Shown here: in pieces, positions 52,607-63,282 of the stretch
Layout: each line of letters begins with the position of its first letter
How positions within the stretch are numbered: the stretch's first letter is position 1
DNA from: DATLWN01 sp964492895
GTDB lineage: Bacteria > Pseudomonadota > Zetaproteobacteria > Mariprofundales > Mariprofundaceae
Length of the DNA stretch: 64,000 nucleotides
Assembly: GCA_964492895.1 (NCBI GenBank)
Contig: CAZBLR010000002.1
Location: forward strand, 1 to 64,000
Direction of reading: 5' to 3'
The notes under the pieces: model-generated
What the model was told of the DNA's origin: nothing
What the model saw: the letters and a program-made list of their open reading frames with translations, nothing else
The model's database searches: none
Translations under genes and position numbers: made by a program

Positions 52607-53924
52607 GCGCCTGCTGATCTGGCTGCTGACCGGCCTGCTCGCCGTCAGCAGCATCGCCGGCATCGCCACCTACCGGAAGATGCTGGAAGAGGTCAACGAG
52701 ATGCAGGACTTCGAGCTGCGCCAGGTGGCCAATGCCATCGAATACGCCAGCCGGGCGTTGCCGGCCGGCGTCAATGCCCTGAAGCCGCGCGAGACCGCCA
52801 ATCCGTCCTTCCTGGTGCAGCTGTGGCGGCCCGGTGCGAGGTTGCAGTACTCCTCCCAGCCGGACGTGGACCTGCCGCTTGCGGCCGGGCGCGGCTTCTC
52901 CTTCATCGACCGCGGCGATGAACGCTGGCGGGTGTTCAGCCTCGACGCCGGCGACCGCATCGTGCAAACGGCGCAGTCCGTCGAGGATCGCCAGGAGACG
53001 GCCGCCGACATGAGCCTGCGCATGCTGATTCCCTTCCTGGTGCTGGTGCCGGTGCTGGCGGTGCTGGTGTTGCTGGCGGTGCGGCGCGGTCTGTCCCCGC
53101 TCGGGCGGATCGCTGCCGATATCGGCCGCCGGGATTCGACCACGATGCAGCCGCTGGACGAGGGGGCGTTGCCGGCGGAGATCCGCCCGCTCGTTTCCGC
53201 CCTGAACGACCTGCTGGGGCGGCTGGCCGAGGCCATGGACGCGCAGCGCCGCTTCGTCGCCGATGCCGCGCATGAGCTGCGCACGCCGTTGACGGCACTG
53301 ACCCTGCAGGCGCAGCTGGTGCAGCAGTCCGCAGACGAGGGCGAGCGCCGCCAGGCCGTCGCCGATCTGAGGCAGGGCATCGGCCGCGCCGCGCACCTGG
53401 TGCAGCAGCTGCTGGACATGGCCCACCAGGAACCGGGCTCGCCGCACGCCACCTCCCGCCTGAATCTGGCCGAACTGGTCCGGGTCAGGGTCGGTGAGCT
53501 GGCGCCGCTGGCGGCGGCCAGGGAGATCGACCTGGGCGTGACGGCGGACCGACCCCAATGGATCGATGGGGATGAACCATCGCTGCGCATCCTGGTCGGC
53601 AATCTGGTCGACAATGCCGTGCGCTATACGCAGGCGGGGGGGAAGGTGGATGTCTCGGTCGGCGCCGATGCCGAGGGCGTGTGGCTGGCCGTCGCCGACA
53701 ACGGCCCGGGCATCCCTGAGGAGGAACGGGAGCGCGTGTTCGAGCGCTTCTACCGCCCGGCCGGCCAGCCGACACCGGGCAGCGGCCTGGGCCTGTCCAT
53801 CGTCAGGCAGGTGGCGAGCCTGCATCGGGCGGATATCCGTCTCGAAGCGCCGGCATCCGGCCCGGGCGCGGTGTTCCGGGTGCGCTTCCCCTTCCCGGTC
53901 CCGCGCGAAGCAGGTCCGGGTTGA
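52590..53924 (+). CDS. Sensor histidine kinase (PmrB/QseC-like)
   Basis: 444-aa membrane kinase. Two transmembrane helices (about residues 7-28 and 145-168) enclose a periplasmic sensor of about 115 residues. HAMP-like region follows, then phosphoacceptor His228 in DAAHELRTPLTAL, N box GNLVDNAVRYT and G boxes ADNGPGIP and GSGLGLSIV. Partner of the overlapping response regulator. Stimulus unknown. Confidence 0.93.
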   Translation: MISIHKRLLIWLLTGLLAVSSIAGIATYRKMLEEVNEMQDFELRQVANAIEYASRALPAGVNALKPRETANPSFLVQLWRPGARLQYSSQPDVDLPLAAGRGFSFIDRGDERWRVFSLDAGDRIVQTAQSVEDRQETAADMSLRMLIPFLVLVPVLAVLVLLAVRRGLSPLGRIAADIGRRDSTTMQPLDEGALPAEIRPLVSALNDLLGRLAEAMDAQRRFVADAAHELRTPLTALTLQAQLVQQSADEGERRQAVADLRQGIGRAAHLVQQLLDMAHQEPGSPHATSRLNLAELVRVRVGELAPLAAAREIDLGVTADRPQWIDGDEPSLRILVGNLVDNAVRYTQAGGKVDVSVGADAEGVWLAVADNGPGIPEEERERVFERFYRPAGQPTPGSGLGLSIVRQVASLHRADIRLEAPASGPGAVFRVRFPFPVPREAGPG

Positions 53925-53965
53925 CGAAGCGGTTGCGCATGTGCGTGCTGGGATGGATCGGGAAA

Positions 53966-54042
53966 TGGCGCACCCTAGAGGATTCGAACCTCTGGCCTCA
54001 GCCTTCGGAGGGCTGCGCTCTATCCAGCTGAGCTAAGGGTGC
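53966..54042 (-). tRNA. tRNA-Arg (anticodon CCG)
   Basis: The minus strand folds as a complete cloverleaf: acceptor GCACCCT/AGGGTGC, D arm GCTC/GAGC, anticodon stem CAGCC/GGCTG with loop CTCCGAA (anticodon CCG), T arm AGAGG-TTCGAAT-CCTCT, discriminator G and an encoded CCA (53966-53968). Reads the CGG codon. It lies between the convergent kinase and smc genes. Confidence 0.96.
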
Positions 54043-54052
54043 GTTGGCGCGC

Positions 54053-54081
54053 ATCATAAAGCCCCGGGCGGGGGCAGGCAA
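54053..54081 (-). promoter_or_regulatory. Promoter of tRNA-Arg
   Basis: On the minus strand TTGCCT (54081-54076) and TATGAT (54058-54053) are separated by exactly 17 bases, and the tRNA begins 10 bases after the -10 box. The spacer contains a GCCCC/GGGGC hairpin that could also serve as a weak smc terminator. Confidence 0.65.
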
Positions 54082-54092
54082 ATATCGGGTGG

Positions 54093-57000
54093 CTATTCCC
54101 GGGCGTCCATCTCGACGCCGACGATGCGCGACACGCCCGGCTCGGGCATGGATACGCCGATCAGGCGATCAGCCAGCTGCATGGTGATCTTGTTGTGGGT
54201 GATGGCCAAAAACTGCACGTTCTCGGTCAGCTCGCGCACCATCTCGCCGAAGCGGCCGACATTGGCATCGTCCATCGGCGCATCGACCTCGTCGAGGATG
54301 CAGAACGGTGCCGGCTTGATGCGGAAGATCGAGAACACCAGGGCCACCGCCGTCAACGCCTTCTCGCCGCCGGACAGCAGGCTGACGTCCTGCAGACGCT
54401 TGCCCGGCGGCTGGGCGATGACCTCGACGCCGGCGGTCAACACGTCGTCCGAATCCAGGCGCAGCTCGGCGCGGCCGCCGCCGAACAGGCGCGGGAAGGT
54501 CTGTTGGAACAGGGCGTTGGTCTGCTCGAACACATCGCGGAAGCGCTGGCGGGTGGTGCGGTCGATGCGGGCGATGGTCTCGGTCAGCGTCTCCAGGCTC
54601 GCCTCGAGATCGCGGGACTGCTCGGACAGGAAACGCTCGCGCTCGGCCGCCTGCTCGTATTCCTCGATGGCCAGCAGGTTGACCGGGCCGAAGCGCTCCA
54701 GGCGCTCCTCCATATCGCGCGCCTGGCCGAGCACCGTCTCCGGGTCGGGGGCCTCGACCATGCCGGCGATGCGCGCGACCAGCTCCTCGGCCGGGACGTG
54801 GCAGCGCTGGGTGATCTCCTCGCCCAGATCCTGCACGCGGGCCTCGTCGGCGGCGATGCGCACCGCCGCCTCCTGACGTCGTGAGGTCCCTTCCTGCCAT
54901 TGCTGCCGTGCCCTGCGCTCGGCCTGCTCCTGCTCGTGCGCCGACTGCTGCAGGGCATGCCCCTGCTGGCGCAGTTCGCTGAGCTCGGCATGCATGCGGT
55001 CGACGTCGGCCGCGGCCTGCGCCAGCTGCCGGTCGAGTTCGTCGTGGCGCTCGCTCTCGGCCAGCTCCACCTCGGTACGTTGCCGGCGCGCCTCGTCCTC
55101 CTCGCCCTGCCTTTGCAGGCGGGCCTGCTCGGCCTGCAGCCGTTCGCGCTCGCGCAACAGGCTCTGCTGGGACTGGTCGAATAGCGCCAGGGCCTGTTCG
55201 GCTGCGGCCACGCCCTCGCGGGCCTGGCCCATCGCCTGTTCAGCCTGCTTCATCGATTCGCTCTGGCGATCCAGGGTCTCGCGGGCGGCGTCCAGTTCGC
55301 GGCGATCCAGCGCCGTATGTCCGTCGAGCTGGCCCTGCCATTGCGCCAGCTCCTCGCCCAGCTCCTGCTGCTCGTGGCCGAGGCGCTCCAGGCGCTCGCG
55401 CAGGGTCTCGGCCCCGGCGTGCAGGCGCTGCTCCGTCGCCTGTCCGTTGTGCAGGGCGCTCTGGGCCTCGGTGGTCTCCAGGTGGCGCTGCTGCCAGGCG
55501 ATCTGTTGTTCCGTCAACGCCTGTTCGGCCGTCTCGAAGCGGGATTTCGCCTGCTCCAGCGCCGCCGTCTCGTCCTGAAGCTGGCTCTCGGCCTCGCGCA
55601 GCTGACGCTTCAGGGCCAGGCGCCGGGCCGTCTGGTTGCCGGCCGGCGGCACCAGCCATCCGTCGGCCTCCCGGCGCCAGCCGGCGCGACTGACCGCGCA
55701 TTGTCCCTCCGGGGCATGCACGATGTCGTCGACCAGCGCCACGGCGGCGAACATGTGGTACAGCGGATGTCCGGTGTCCAGTTGCAGCACCGCGGCCAGG
55801 CTATCGGCCACGGCAGCGGACGGGGCGGCCTGTTCGGCATATAGGGCGATGGGGGCATCGGCTGCCTGAGCCATAGCCTCGCGCCAGGTCTCCGTGCCGG
55901 CATCGGGTGGCATGCGTGCGTCCGCGGCCCGGCCGCGCAGCGCCGCCGCCACCGCCGGCTCCAGACCCTCCGGTACCTGCAGCTGCTCGTCGACCCAGAG
56001 CCCGCCCTTGTCGCGGATCAGCCCGCGCAGTGCGGCCGGCACGTCCTGGCCGGACAGCTGCGCACGCAGCTCCTGGCTCACGCCGGATAGTTCGCGCACC
56101 CGCGATTCGCCTTCGTTCAGTGCCTTGGACGCCGCCTCGCGCTCTTCCCGGCATGCGTCCAGCGCCTGCTGGGCCGCGGCGAGGTCCTGCTCGGCCCGCG
56201 CCAGGCGCTTGGCGAGCGCGTCGATGGCGGCCCTGGCCTCGGCGTGGGCGGCATCGGCCAGGCGCTGCTCGTCCTCGCTGCGCCCGACCTGTTCGGCCAG
56301 GCGTTGCCGGCGCTCCTCCAGGCGGGCCAGGGAGGTATGGATCTGTTCCTTGCGGCGTCCGGCATCCTCGAAGGCATGGCGGATGCGCTCATAGGCGGAA
56401 AGCAGCCCGTCGCGCTGCTGGCTCTGCTCGGCATAGTGCTTGCGGGCTGCCTCCAGCGTCTGCTGTGCCTCGGCGAGCCTGGACTTCAGCGTCTCGTCGT
56501 TCTGCTCGGCGAGTCTTCCGGCCAGCTCAGTCTCCTCGCGGGTGAGCTGGGCCAGCCGCTCGCCGGCCTCGGCGATGCGTTGCGCCAGCATGCCCTTGCG
56601 CTCGGCCAGTAGCCGGCGTTCGCCGGCCTGGCGCTCCGTCTCCTGCTGCCAGCGCGCGCGTTCCTGCTCGGCCTGGCGCAGCCGGTCCTGCAGGCCCTGC
56701 ACCTGCTCCTCGTGGTGGACCGAGGCCTGGCGCGCGTCGGCCAGGGTGCGTTCGATCTGCGCATGCCTGCCGGCCAGCTCCGTCTCGGCGGTCTTGACCT
56801 CGTCCAGCTCCCGGCGCCGGCCGGCCAGCTGTTCCGTCGCCTGCTGGTAGCGGAAGCCGAAGCTCAGCGCCTGCAGGTCCTTGAACTCGTCCTGCATCTT
56901 CCTGAAGCGCTCGGCGCGCGAGGCCTGCTGCTTGAGGCTGCGGCACTGGGTGGCTACCTCCTCCAGCAGGTCGGTGACGCGCTCCAGGTTCTGCCGCGTG

Positions 57001-57557
57001 TCCTGCATCTTGCGCTCGGCCTCGCGGCGGCGGTGGCGGTATTTGACGACGCCGGCCGCCTCCTCGAGCAGCTCGCGCCGCTCCTCGGCCTTGGCCGTGA
57101 TCATGCGCGCGATGGCGCCCTGCTCGATGATGGCGTAGGCGCGCGTGGAGATGCCGGTATCGAGGAACAGGTCGACGATGTCCTTCAGGCGCACCATCTT
57201 GCCGTTGATGAAGGCGTCGGATCCGGATTCGCGGTGCATGCGCCGGCGGATGCGGATCTCGTCCATCTCGTGGTAGGGCGGGGGCAGTTGTCCCGGTTTC
57301 ACGGCGAAGGTCAGTTCGACATCGCACATGGCCACCGGGGAGCGGGAATCGGAGCCCTGGAAGATCAGGTCGTCCATGACGCCGCCGCGCAGCTGTTTGG
57401 CCGAATGCTCGCCGAGCACCCAGCGCAGCGCGTCGACGATGTTCGATTTTCCGGAGCCGTTCGGGCCGACGATGGAGGTGATGCCCTCGCCGATCTCGAT
57501 CTTCGTCGGGTCGACGAAGGACTTGAAGCCGGCCAGCTCGATGCGCTTCAGTCTCAT
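54093..57557 (-). CDS. smc: Chromosome segregation protein SMC
   Basis: 1154-aa condensin ATPase. Walker A GPNGSGKSN (31-39) in the N-terminal head, long coiled coils rich in Glu/Gln/Arg/Ala flanking a hinge near residues 500-630, and the C-terminal head with LLSGGEKALTAVAL signature and DEVDAPMDDANV Walker B. Works with ScpAB to compact and separate chromosomes. The small gap to the FetB-like gene suggests a shared transcript. Confidence 0.97.
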   Translation of the reverse strand: MRLKRIELAGFKSFVDPTKIEIGEGITSIVGPNGSGKSNIVDALRWVLGEHSAKQLRGGVMDDLIFQGSDSRSPVAMCDVELTFAVKPGQLPPPYHEMDEIRIRRRMHRESGSDAFINGKMVRLKDIVDLFLDTGISTRAYAIIEQGAIARMITAKAEERRELLEEAAGVVKYRHRRREAERKMQDTRQNLERVTDLLEEVATQCRSLKQQASRAERFRKMQDEFKDLQALSFGFRYQQATEQLAGRRRELDEVKTAETELAGRHAQIERTLADARQASVHHEEQVQGLQDRLRQAEQERARWQQETERQAGERRLLAERKGMLAQRIAEAGERLAQLTREETELAGRLAEQNDETLKSRLAEAQQTLEAARKHYAEQSQQRDGLLSAYERIRHAFEDAGRRKEQIHTSLARLEERRQRLAEQVGRSEDEQRLADAAHAEARAAIDALAKRLARAEQDLAAAQQALDACREEREAASKALNEGESRVRELSGVSQELRAQLSGQDVPAALRGLIRDKGGLWVDEQLQVPEGLEPAVAAALRGRAADARMPPDAGTETWREAMAQAADAPIALYAEQAAPSAAVADSLAAVLQLDTGHPLYHMFAAVALVDDIVHAPEGQCAVSRAGWRREADGWLVPPAGNQTARRLALKRQLREAESQLQDETAALEQAKSRFETAEQALTEQQIAWQQRHLETTEAQSALHNGQATEQRLHAGAETLRERLERLGHEQQELGEELAQWQGQLDGHTALDRRELDAARETLDRQSESMKQAEQAMGQAREGVAAAEQALALFDQSQQSLLRERERLQAEQARLQRQGEEDEARRQRTEVELAESERHDELDRQLAQAAADVDRMHAELSELRQQGHALQQSAHEQEQAERRARQQWQEGTSRRQEAAVRIAADEARVQDLGEEITQRCHVPAEELVARIAGMVEAPDPETVLGQARDMEERLERFGPVNLLAIEEYEQAAERERFLSEQSRDLEASLETLTETIARIDRTTRQRFRDVFEQTNALFQQTFPRLFGGGRAELRLDSDDVLTAGVEVIAQPPGKRLQDVSLLSGGEKALTAVALVFSIFRIKPAPFCILDEVDAPMDDANVGRFGEMVRELTENVQFLAITHNKITMQLADRLIGVSMPEPGVSRIVGVEMDARE

Positions 57558-57570
57558 GGCGTCCGCCCCC

Positions 57571-58251
57571 TCAGGCCCTGGCCGGCTGCAGGCGGTCGAG
57601 CATCATGAAGCTGACCATGCAGGCGGTGAAACTGGAGGCCACGATCATGTACAGCACGATCAGCTGGGCGCTGGCCGCCGCGATCGGCGCGGCGCCGGCG
57701 AGCACCATGCCGACGAAGATGCCGGGCATGTGCACCAGGCCGACGATGCGCAGCGTATCCACCGGCGGGATCATCGCCTGGCGCAGGCCGGGCATGGCCC
57801 CGCCCTCGCCGTCCATGCGGTTGAACATCAGTGAGATGGTGTTCATGCCGTTGGCCACCAGCATGCTGCCCAGCGGAATCAGCGAGCGGGTGTCGGCATG
57901 GATCGCACCCGAAAACGCCAGCCAGGGCAGGGTGACGGCGCAGGCCGCGGCCAGCCCGAGGCTGGCGGCCGGCCAGGCCAGTTTCGGATCGGGGTGATGC
58001 GTGGCGGAGGTGCGCGCGGCGATGACGCAGAAGCACAGCAACAGCCCTGCCTGCGCCCAGTGCGAGCGGATGTCGAAGATCCAGTGCAGCACCAAGGCCA
58101 ACAGCAGCAGCTGTAGCGGCCCGCGCAGGCTGGCCACCAGCATGCGCCGGCTGAGCCCCAGCTTCTCGTGCCATGCCCAGGCGGCGGCTCCGCCGAGCAA
58201 TAGCCAGGCGGCGGCCAGTCCGGTCAGCGTATGGAGATCCGGCAGTTGCAT
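57571..58251 (-). CDS. FetB/YbbM-like ABC transporter permease (UPF0014)
   Basis: 226-aa membrane protein with about six or seven helices and the family motif PPVDTLRIVGLVHMPGIFVG. FetB with the ATPase FetA exports iron in E. coli. No FetA-like ATPase is adjacent, so the partner is elsewhere or lost. The ATG overlaps the glyS stop by one base (TGATG); TTG at 58254 is the alternative start. Confidence 0.8.
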   Translation of the reverse strand: MQLPDLHTLTGLAAAWLLLGGAAAWAWHEKLGLSRRMLVASLRGPLQLLLLALVLHWIFDIRSHWAQAGLLLCFCVIAARTSATHHPDPKLAWPAASLGLAAACAVTLPWLAFSGAIHADTRSLIPLGSMLVANGMNTISLMFNRMDGEGGAMPGLRQAMIPPVDTLRIVGLVHMPGIFVGMVLAGAAPIAAASAQLIVLYMIVASSFTACMVSFMMLDRLQPARA

Positions 58252-60338
58252 CAAAGCCGTGAAATATCCGCAAGCGTCAGGAACAGCCCACGCAGGCGGG
58301 CCAGCATGGCCAGGCGGTTATCGCGCACCGCTTCATCCTCGCACATCACCATGACGTCGTCGAAGAACCGGTCCACCGGCTGGCGCAGGGTGGCCAGCGT
58401 GTCCAGCATCTGTTCGGGATCGGCGGCACCGATGGCGTTTTCGGCCTTGATCAGGGCGGCGAACAGGTGTTTCTCGGCATCGAGCTCGAACAGGTGCGCC
58501 TTGACGCCGTTCTCCCCCGCCTCGGCCTTCTTCAGGATGTTGGCGATGCGCTTGTTGGCGGCGGCCACGGCCTGGCCGGTTTCGGAATCGGCGAAGCCGG
58601 TCAACAGGCGTGCCACCGCGATCACCTGATGCAGCGGGCGCTTGGTGCTCGATGCCAGGGCCGCCTCGACGGACGAGCGGGAGCAGTCGAAGGCGCCGGC
58701 CATGCCGAGCAGGCGCTCGAGGATGAACAGATAGACCTGCTTCTGCACGTCCACCGCGATGGAGGTGGTGATGCGCTGCTGGTTCCATTGCTTGGCCGAC
58801 TGCTGCAGCAGCACCGGCAGGCCGACCGTGGCCGGATGCGTGCCGTCGGCCAGCAACCGCACCAGGGTGATGGCGGCGCGGCGCAGGCCGAACGGGTCGG
58901 CATTGGCGCTGGGGATGCGCCCGAGATGGAAATAGCCCAGCAGCTTGTCCAGGCGCTCGGCGACGGCGATGGCCCGGGCCTCGGGGTTGCCCGGCAGGGC
59001 GTCGTCGGCGCCGGCCGGCCGGTAATGATCGGCGATGGCGGCCTGGACGGCGCCGGACTCGCCGCTCTGGGCGGCATAGATCGCGCCCATATAGCCCTGC
59101 AGCTCCGGGAACTCGGCCACGACGCCGGTGGTCAGGTCGGACTTGCACAGATAGGCGGCGCGCTGGGTCGCCTCGGGATCGGCGCCCAGCTGGCGGGCGT
59201 TATCGAGCACGAAGCTGCGCAGGCGCATCACCTGGTCGCCGACGGTGCCCAGGCCCTCCTGGAACACGATCTGGTTCAGGCGCTCGACCCTGGCCTCCAG
59301 GGACTCCTGCGGGTCGCGGTCGAAATAGAAGGCGGCGTCCGCCAGGCGGGCGTTGACCACGCGGGCGTTGCCGTGGGCCACCTGCGCCTCGTCCGTCGAG
59401 GGGATGTTCGCCACGGCGATGAAGCGGTTGGCGATGCGCCCGCTGCGCTGATCGTAGGTGATGAAGCAGCGCTGGTGCTGCTTGAGCACGATGCGGATCA
59501 GCTGCTCGGGCAGGCGCAGGTATTCCTCCTGGAACGCGCACAGCACCGGTACCGGCCATTCGGTCAGATCGGCGACCTCGTCGATCAGGCCCGCGTCGGC
59601 GTGGATCTGCAGGCCGGCCTCGGCGGCGATGCGTTCCATGGCCTCGGCGATATGCTTGCGGCGCGCCGGACGCTCCGCCATCACATACCGCTTCTCCAGC
59701 CACGCGAAGGGATCGCGCACGTCGAGCACGCCCTGGCGGCCCAGGATGCGGTGGCCGTGGCTGGTCCTGCCGCTGGCCACCCCGGCGAACGTGAACGGGA
59801 TGACCGTGGCCCCGAGGCGGGCCACGATCCAGCGCACCGGACGGATGAAGGCATCGTCCCGGCCGTCACCGTCCTGCCAGCGCATCTGCTTCGGGGCCGG
59901 CAGCTTGTTCAGGATGCCCGGCAGGGCGTCGGCCAGGATGTCGGCGACCGGGCGGCCCGGACGGTGCACGACGGCCTTCAGGTAGCAGGCCTTGCCGTCG
60001 CCCTTGTCCTCCAGCGTGCACTCGGCCAGCGCCACGCCGGCCTTCCTGGCGAAGCCCTCGGCCGCAGGCGTGGGCCGCCCGTCGCGGTAGGCCGCGGTCT
60101 CGGGCGGGCCCCACAGCACCTCGTCGCGGTCCGGCTGGCGATCCGGGCAGGCGGACCAGTGCAGCAACAGGCGGCGCGGCGTGCAGCCCTCGCGCAGGCG
60201 CCCGACGCCGATGTCGTGGGCGGTGAACAGCGCCTCGAGCTCGGTGCGCAGGGCGGCGAGCAATGCCCCGGACACGCCGGCCGGCATCTCCTCGACGCCG
60301 ATCTCGATCAACAGCGGGCGGCTCCGGGCCTTCGTCAT
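58251..60338 (-). CDS. glyS: Glycyl-tRNA synthetase beta subunit
   Basis: 695 aa, usual length about 690. N-terminal LLIEIGVEEMPAG, central RKAGV and GHRILGRQG, LKQHQRCFITYD and the C-terminal anticodon-binding part ending in the DALR-like domain. Forms an alpha2-beta2 enzyme with GlyQ. ATG overlaps the glyQ stop by 4 bases. Confidence 0.97.
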   Translation of the reverse strand: MTKARSRPLLIEIGVEEMPAGVSGALLAALRTELEALFTAHDIGVGRLREGCTPRRLLLHWSACPDRQPDRDEVLWGPPETAAYRDGRPTPAAEGFARKAGVALAECTLEDKGDGKACYLKAVVHRPGRPVADILADALPGILNKLPAPKQMRWQDGDGRDDAFIRPVRWIVARLGATVIPFTFAGVASGRTSHGHRILGRQGVLDVRDPFAWLEKRYVMAERPARRKHIAEAMERIAAEAGLQIHADAGLIDEVADLTEWPVPVLCAFQEEYLRLPEQLIRIVLKQHQRCFITYDQRSGRIANRFIAVANIPSTDEAQVAHGNARVVNARLADAAFYFDRDPQESLEARVERLNQIVFQEGLGTVGDQVMRLRSFVLDNARQLGADPEATQRAAYLCKSDLTTGVVAEFPELQGYMGAIYAAQSGESGAVQAAIADHYRPAGADDALPGNPEARAIAVAERLDKLLGYFHLGRIPSANADPFGLRRAAITLVRLLADGTHPATVGLPVLLQQSAKQWNQQRITTSIAVDVQKQVYLFILERLLGMAGAFDCSRSSVEAALASSTKRPLHQVIAVARLLTGFADSETGQAVAAANKRIANILKKAEAGENGVKAHLFELDAEKHLFAALIKAENAIGAADPEQMLDTLATLRQPVDRFFDDVMVMCEDEAVRDNRLAMLARLRGLFLTLADISRL

Positions 60339-61225
60339 GGCGCCACCCCCGCATAGGCCTGGGCCACGGTGCGGGCCAGCCCCCGCACGCGTCCGATGAA
60401 GCGGGCGCGTTCGGCCACCGAGATCGCACCCCGGGCATCGAGCAGGTTGAAGGCGTGGCTGGCCTTCATGACCTCCTCGTAGGCGGGCAGCACCAGGCGG
60501 CTTTCGGTCAGGCGCCGGCATTCGGCCTCGGCGCGGTCGAACTGTTCGTGCAGCCAGGCCGTGTCGGCCGCGTCGAAGTTGTAGGCGGAGAACTCGACCT
60601 CGTTGCGGTGGAAGACCTCGCCGTATGTCACGGTGCTGCCGTCCGGGGCCTCGACCCAGACGAGGTCGAAGACGTTCTCCACGCCCTGCAGGTACATGGC
60701 CAGCCGCTCCAGACCGTAGGTGATCTCGCCGGGGGTGCGGCTCAGCTCCACGCCGCCGACCTGCTGGAAGTAGGTGAACTGCGTGATCTCCATGCCGTTC
60801 AGCCACACCTCCCAGCCCAGGCCCCAGGCACCGAGCGTGGGTGATTCCCAGTCGTCCTCGACGAAGCGGATGTCGTGCACCCTGGTGTCGATACCGATGC
60901 GCTTCAGCGAGGCCAGGTACAGATCGAGGATGTCGGCCGGCGCCGGCTTCAGGATCACCTGGAACTGGTAGTAATGCTGCAGGCGGTTCGGGTTCTCGCC
61001 GTAGCGGCCGTCGGTCGGGCGGCGACAGGGCTGCACATAGGCGGTGCGCCAGTCCTTGTCGTCCAGCACGCGCAGGAAGGTGGCCGGGTGGAAGGTGCCG
61101 GCGCCCATGGCGCAGTCGTACGGCTGCTGGACCACGCATCCCTGTTCGGCCCAGAAGCGCTGCAGGGTCAGGATCAGTTCTTGGAATGTCACGCGCGTGT
61201 TACTCCCCGACGATAGGCTCGCCAT
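60335..61225 (-). CDS. glyQ: Glycyl-tRNA synthetase alpha subunit
   Basis: 296-aa class II synthetase catalytic subunit. It shows FQELILTLQRFWAEQGC, VQPCRRPTDGRYGENPNRLQ, IRFVEDDWESPTLGAWGLGW and ITYGLERLAMYLQG, diagnostic of bacterial GlyQ. The ATG at 61225 gives a short extra N-terminus; GTG near 61192 is an alternative. Confidence 0.97.
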   Translation of the reverse strand: MASLSSGSNTRVTFQELILTLQRFWAEQGCVVQQPYDCAMGAGTFHPATFLRVLDDKDWRTAYVQPCRRPTDGRYGENPNRLQHYYQFQVILKPAPADILDLYLASLKRIGIDTRVHDIRFVEDDWESPTLGAWGLGWEVWLNGMEITQFTYFQQVGGVELSRTPGEITYGLERLAMYLQGVENVFDLVWVEAPDGSTVTYGEVFHRNEVEFSAYNFDAADTAWLHEQFDRAEAECRRLTESRLVLPAYEEVMKASHAFNLLDARGAISVAERARFIGRVRGLARTVAQAYAGVAP

Positions 61226-61255
61226 AGCCTAGCGTTACCCCGCATGGCCTGCCAG

Positions 61256-61283
61256 TTCAAACGGCATGCGAATATGGTATAAA
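61256..61283 (+). promoter_or_regulatory. Predicted promoter for the cNMP-binding protein
   Basis: TTCAAA (61256-61261) and TATAAA (61278-61283) are 16 bases apart, 84 bases before the ATG at 61368. Five of six bases in the -10 box match consensus. The leader between is GC-rich and could fold. Confidence 0.45.
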
Positions 61284-61367
61284 CGGCCGCTGAGGGCGGG
61301 TGACCGCCGTCACGGAGGCCGGAATCGGTGCCTTTACGGTCCGTTCACGGTGACAGGAGAAGGACGT

Positions 61368-61829
61368 ATGTCGGTCGATTTCGCATGGATGGAGCAGCGC
61401 ATTCTGGGCAGAAGCCTCAGCGATCACGAGAAGGGACTGCTCGCCATCATGATCACGGAGCTGCACCTGCAGGCCGGCGAGGCCGTCTGCATCGAGCCGG
61501 GACACGGCGGCACCCTGTACCTGCTGCGCTCCGGCGAGGCCGAGGTGCTGCTGGAATGGGGCGATGAATGCCTGCGCGTGCCGCGGATCAGCGAGGGCGC
61601 CCAGCTCGGGGATATGGCCTCGCTGCTCGATGGCGCGACCTGCGCCACCCTGATCGCCCGCGACGACTGCGTGGCCTACCGCATCCGTCGCCGGGCCTTC
61701 GACGCCCTGCTCGCCTGCCGTCAGCCCCTGGCCTGCGATATCGCCTACGGCGTGCTCGCCCGTACCGCCCGCGCCATCCGCGAGTTGCACATGCGCCGTG
61801 CCGGCCGGTTGCCGGACACGTGGGCCTGA
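61368..61829 (+). CDS. Stand-alone cyclic-nucleotide-binding-domain protein
   Basis: 153-aa protein made of one Crp-like cNMP-binding beta-roll (LQAGEAVCIEPGHGGTLYLLRSGEAEVLLE; ISEGAQLGDMASLLDGATCATLIA) with a C-terminal helix and no helix-turn-helix. The phosphate-binding RxS/T signature is not evident, so ligand binding is uncertain. AGGAGAAGG precedes the ATG. Divergent from glyQ and 58 bases before miaB. Confidence 0.8.
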   Translation: MSVDFAWMEQRILGRSLSDHEKGLLAIMITELHLQAGEAVCIEPGHGGTLYLLRSGEAEVLLEWGDECLRVPRISEGAQLGDMASLLDGATCATLIARDDCVAYRIRRRAFDALLACRQPLACDIAYGVLARTARAIRELHMRRAGRLPDTWA

Positions 61830-61887
61830 GCCGTCCGTCCGGCGGCGTTTGCGTCACGCCCGACCGGCAATTATCCTCCCTTGTTCG

Positions 61888-63258
<1,371 letters not shown>

Positions 63259-63282
63259 TCCTTCATCCCCTTTGATCCTGTT

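Noticed and set aside
58467..60356. A 629-codon plus-strand frame opposite glyS
   Set aside because: Antisense shadow of glyS; composition typical of such frames and no ribosome site.
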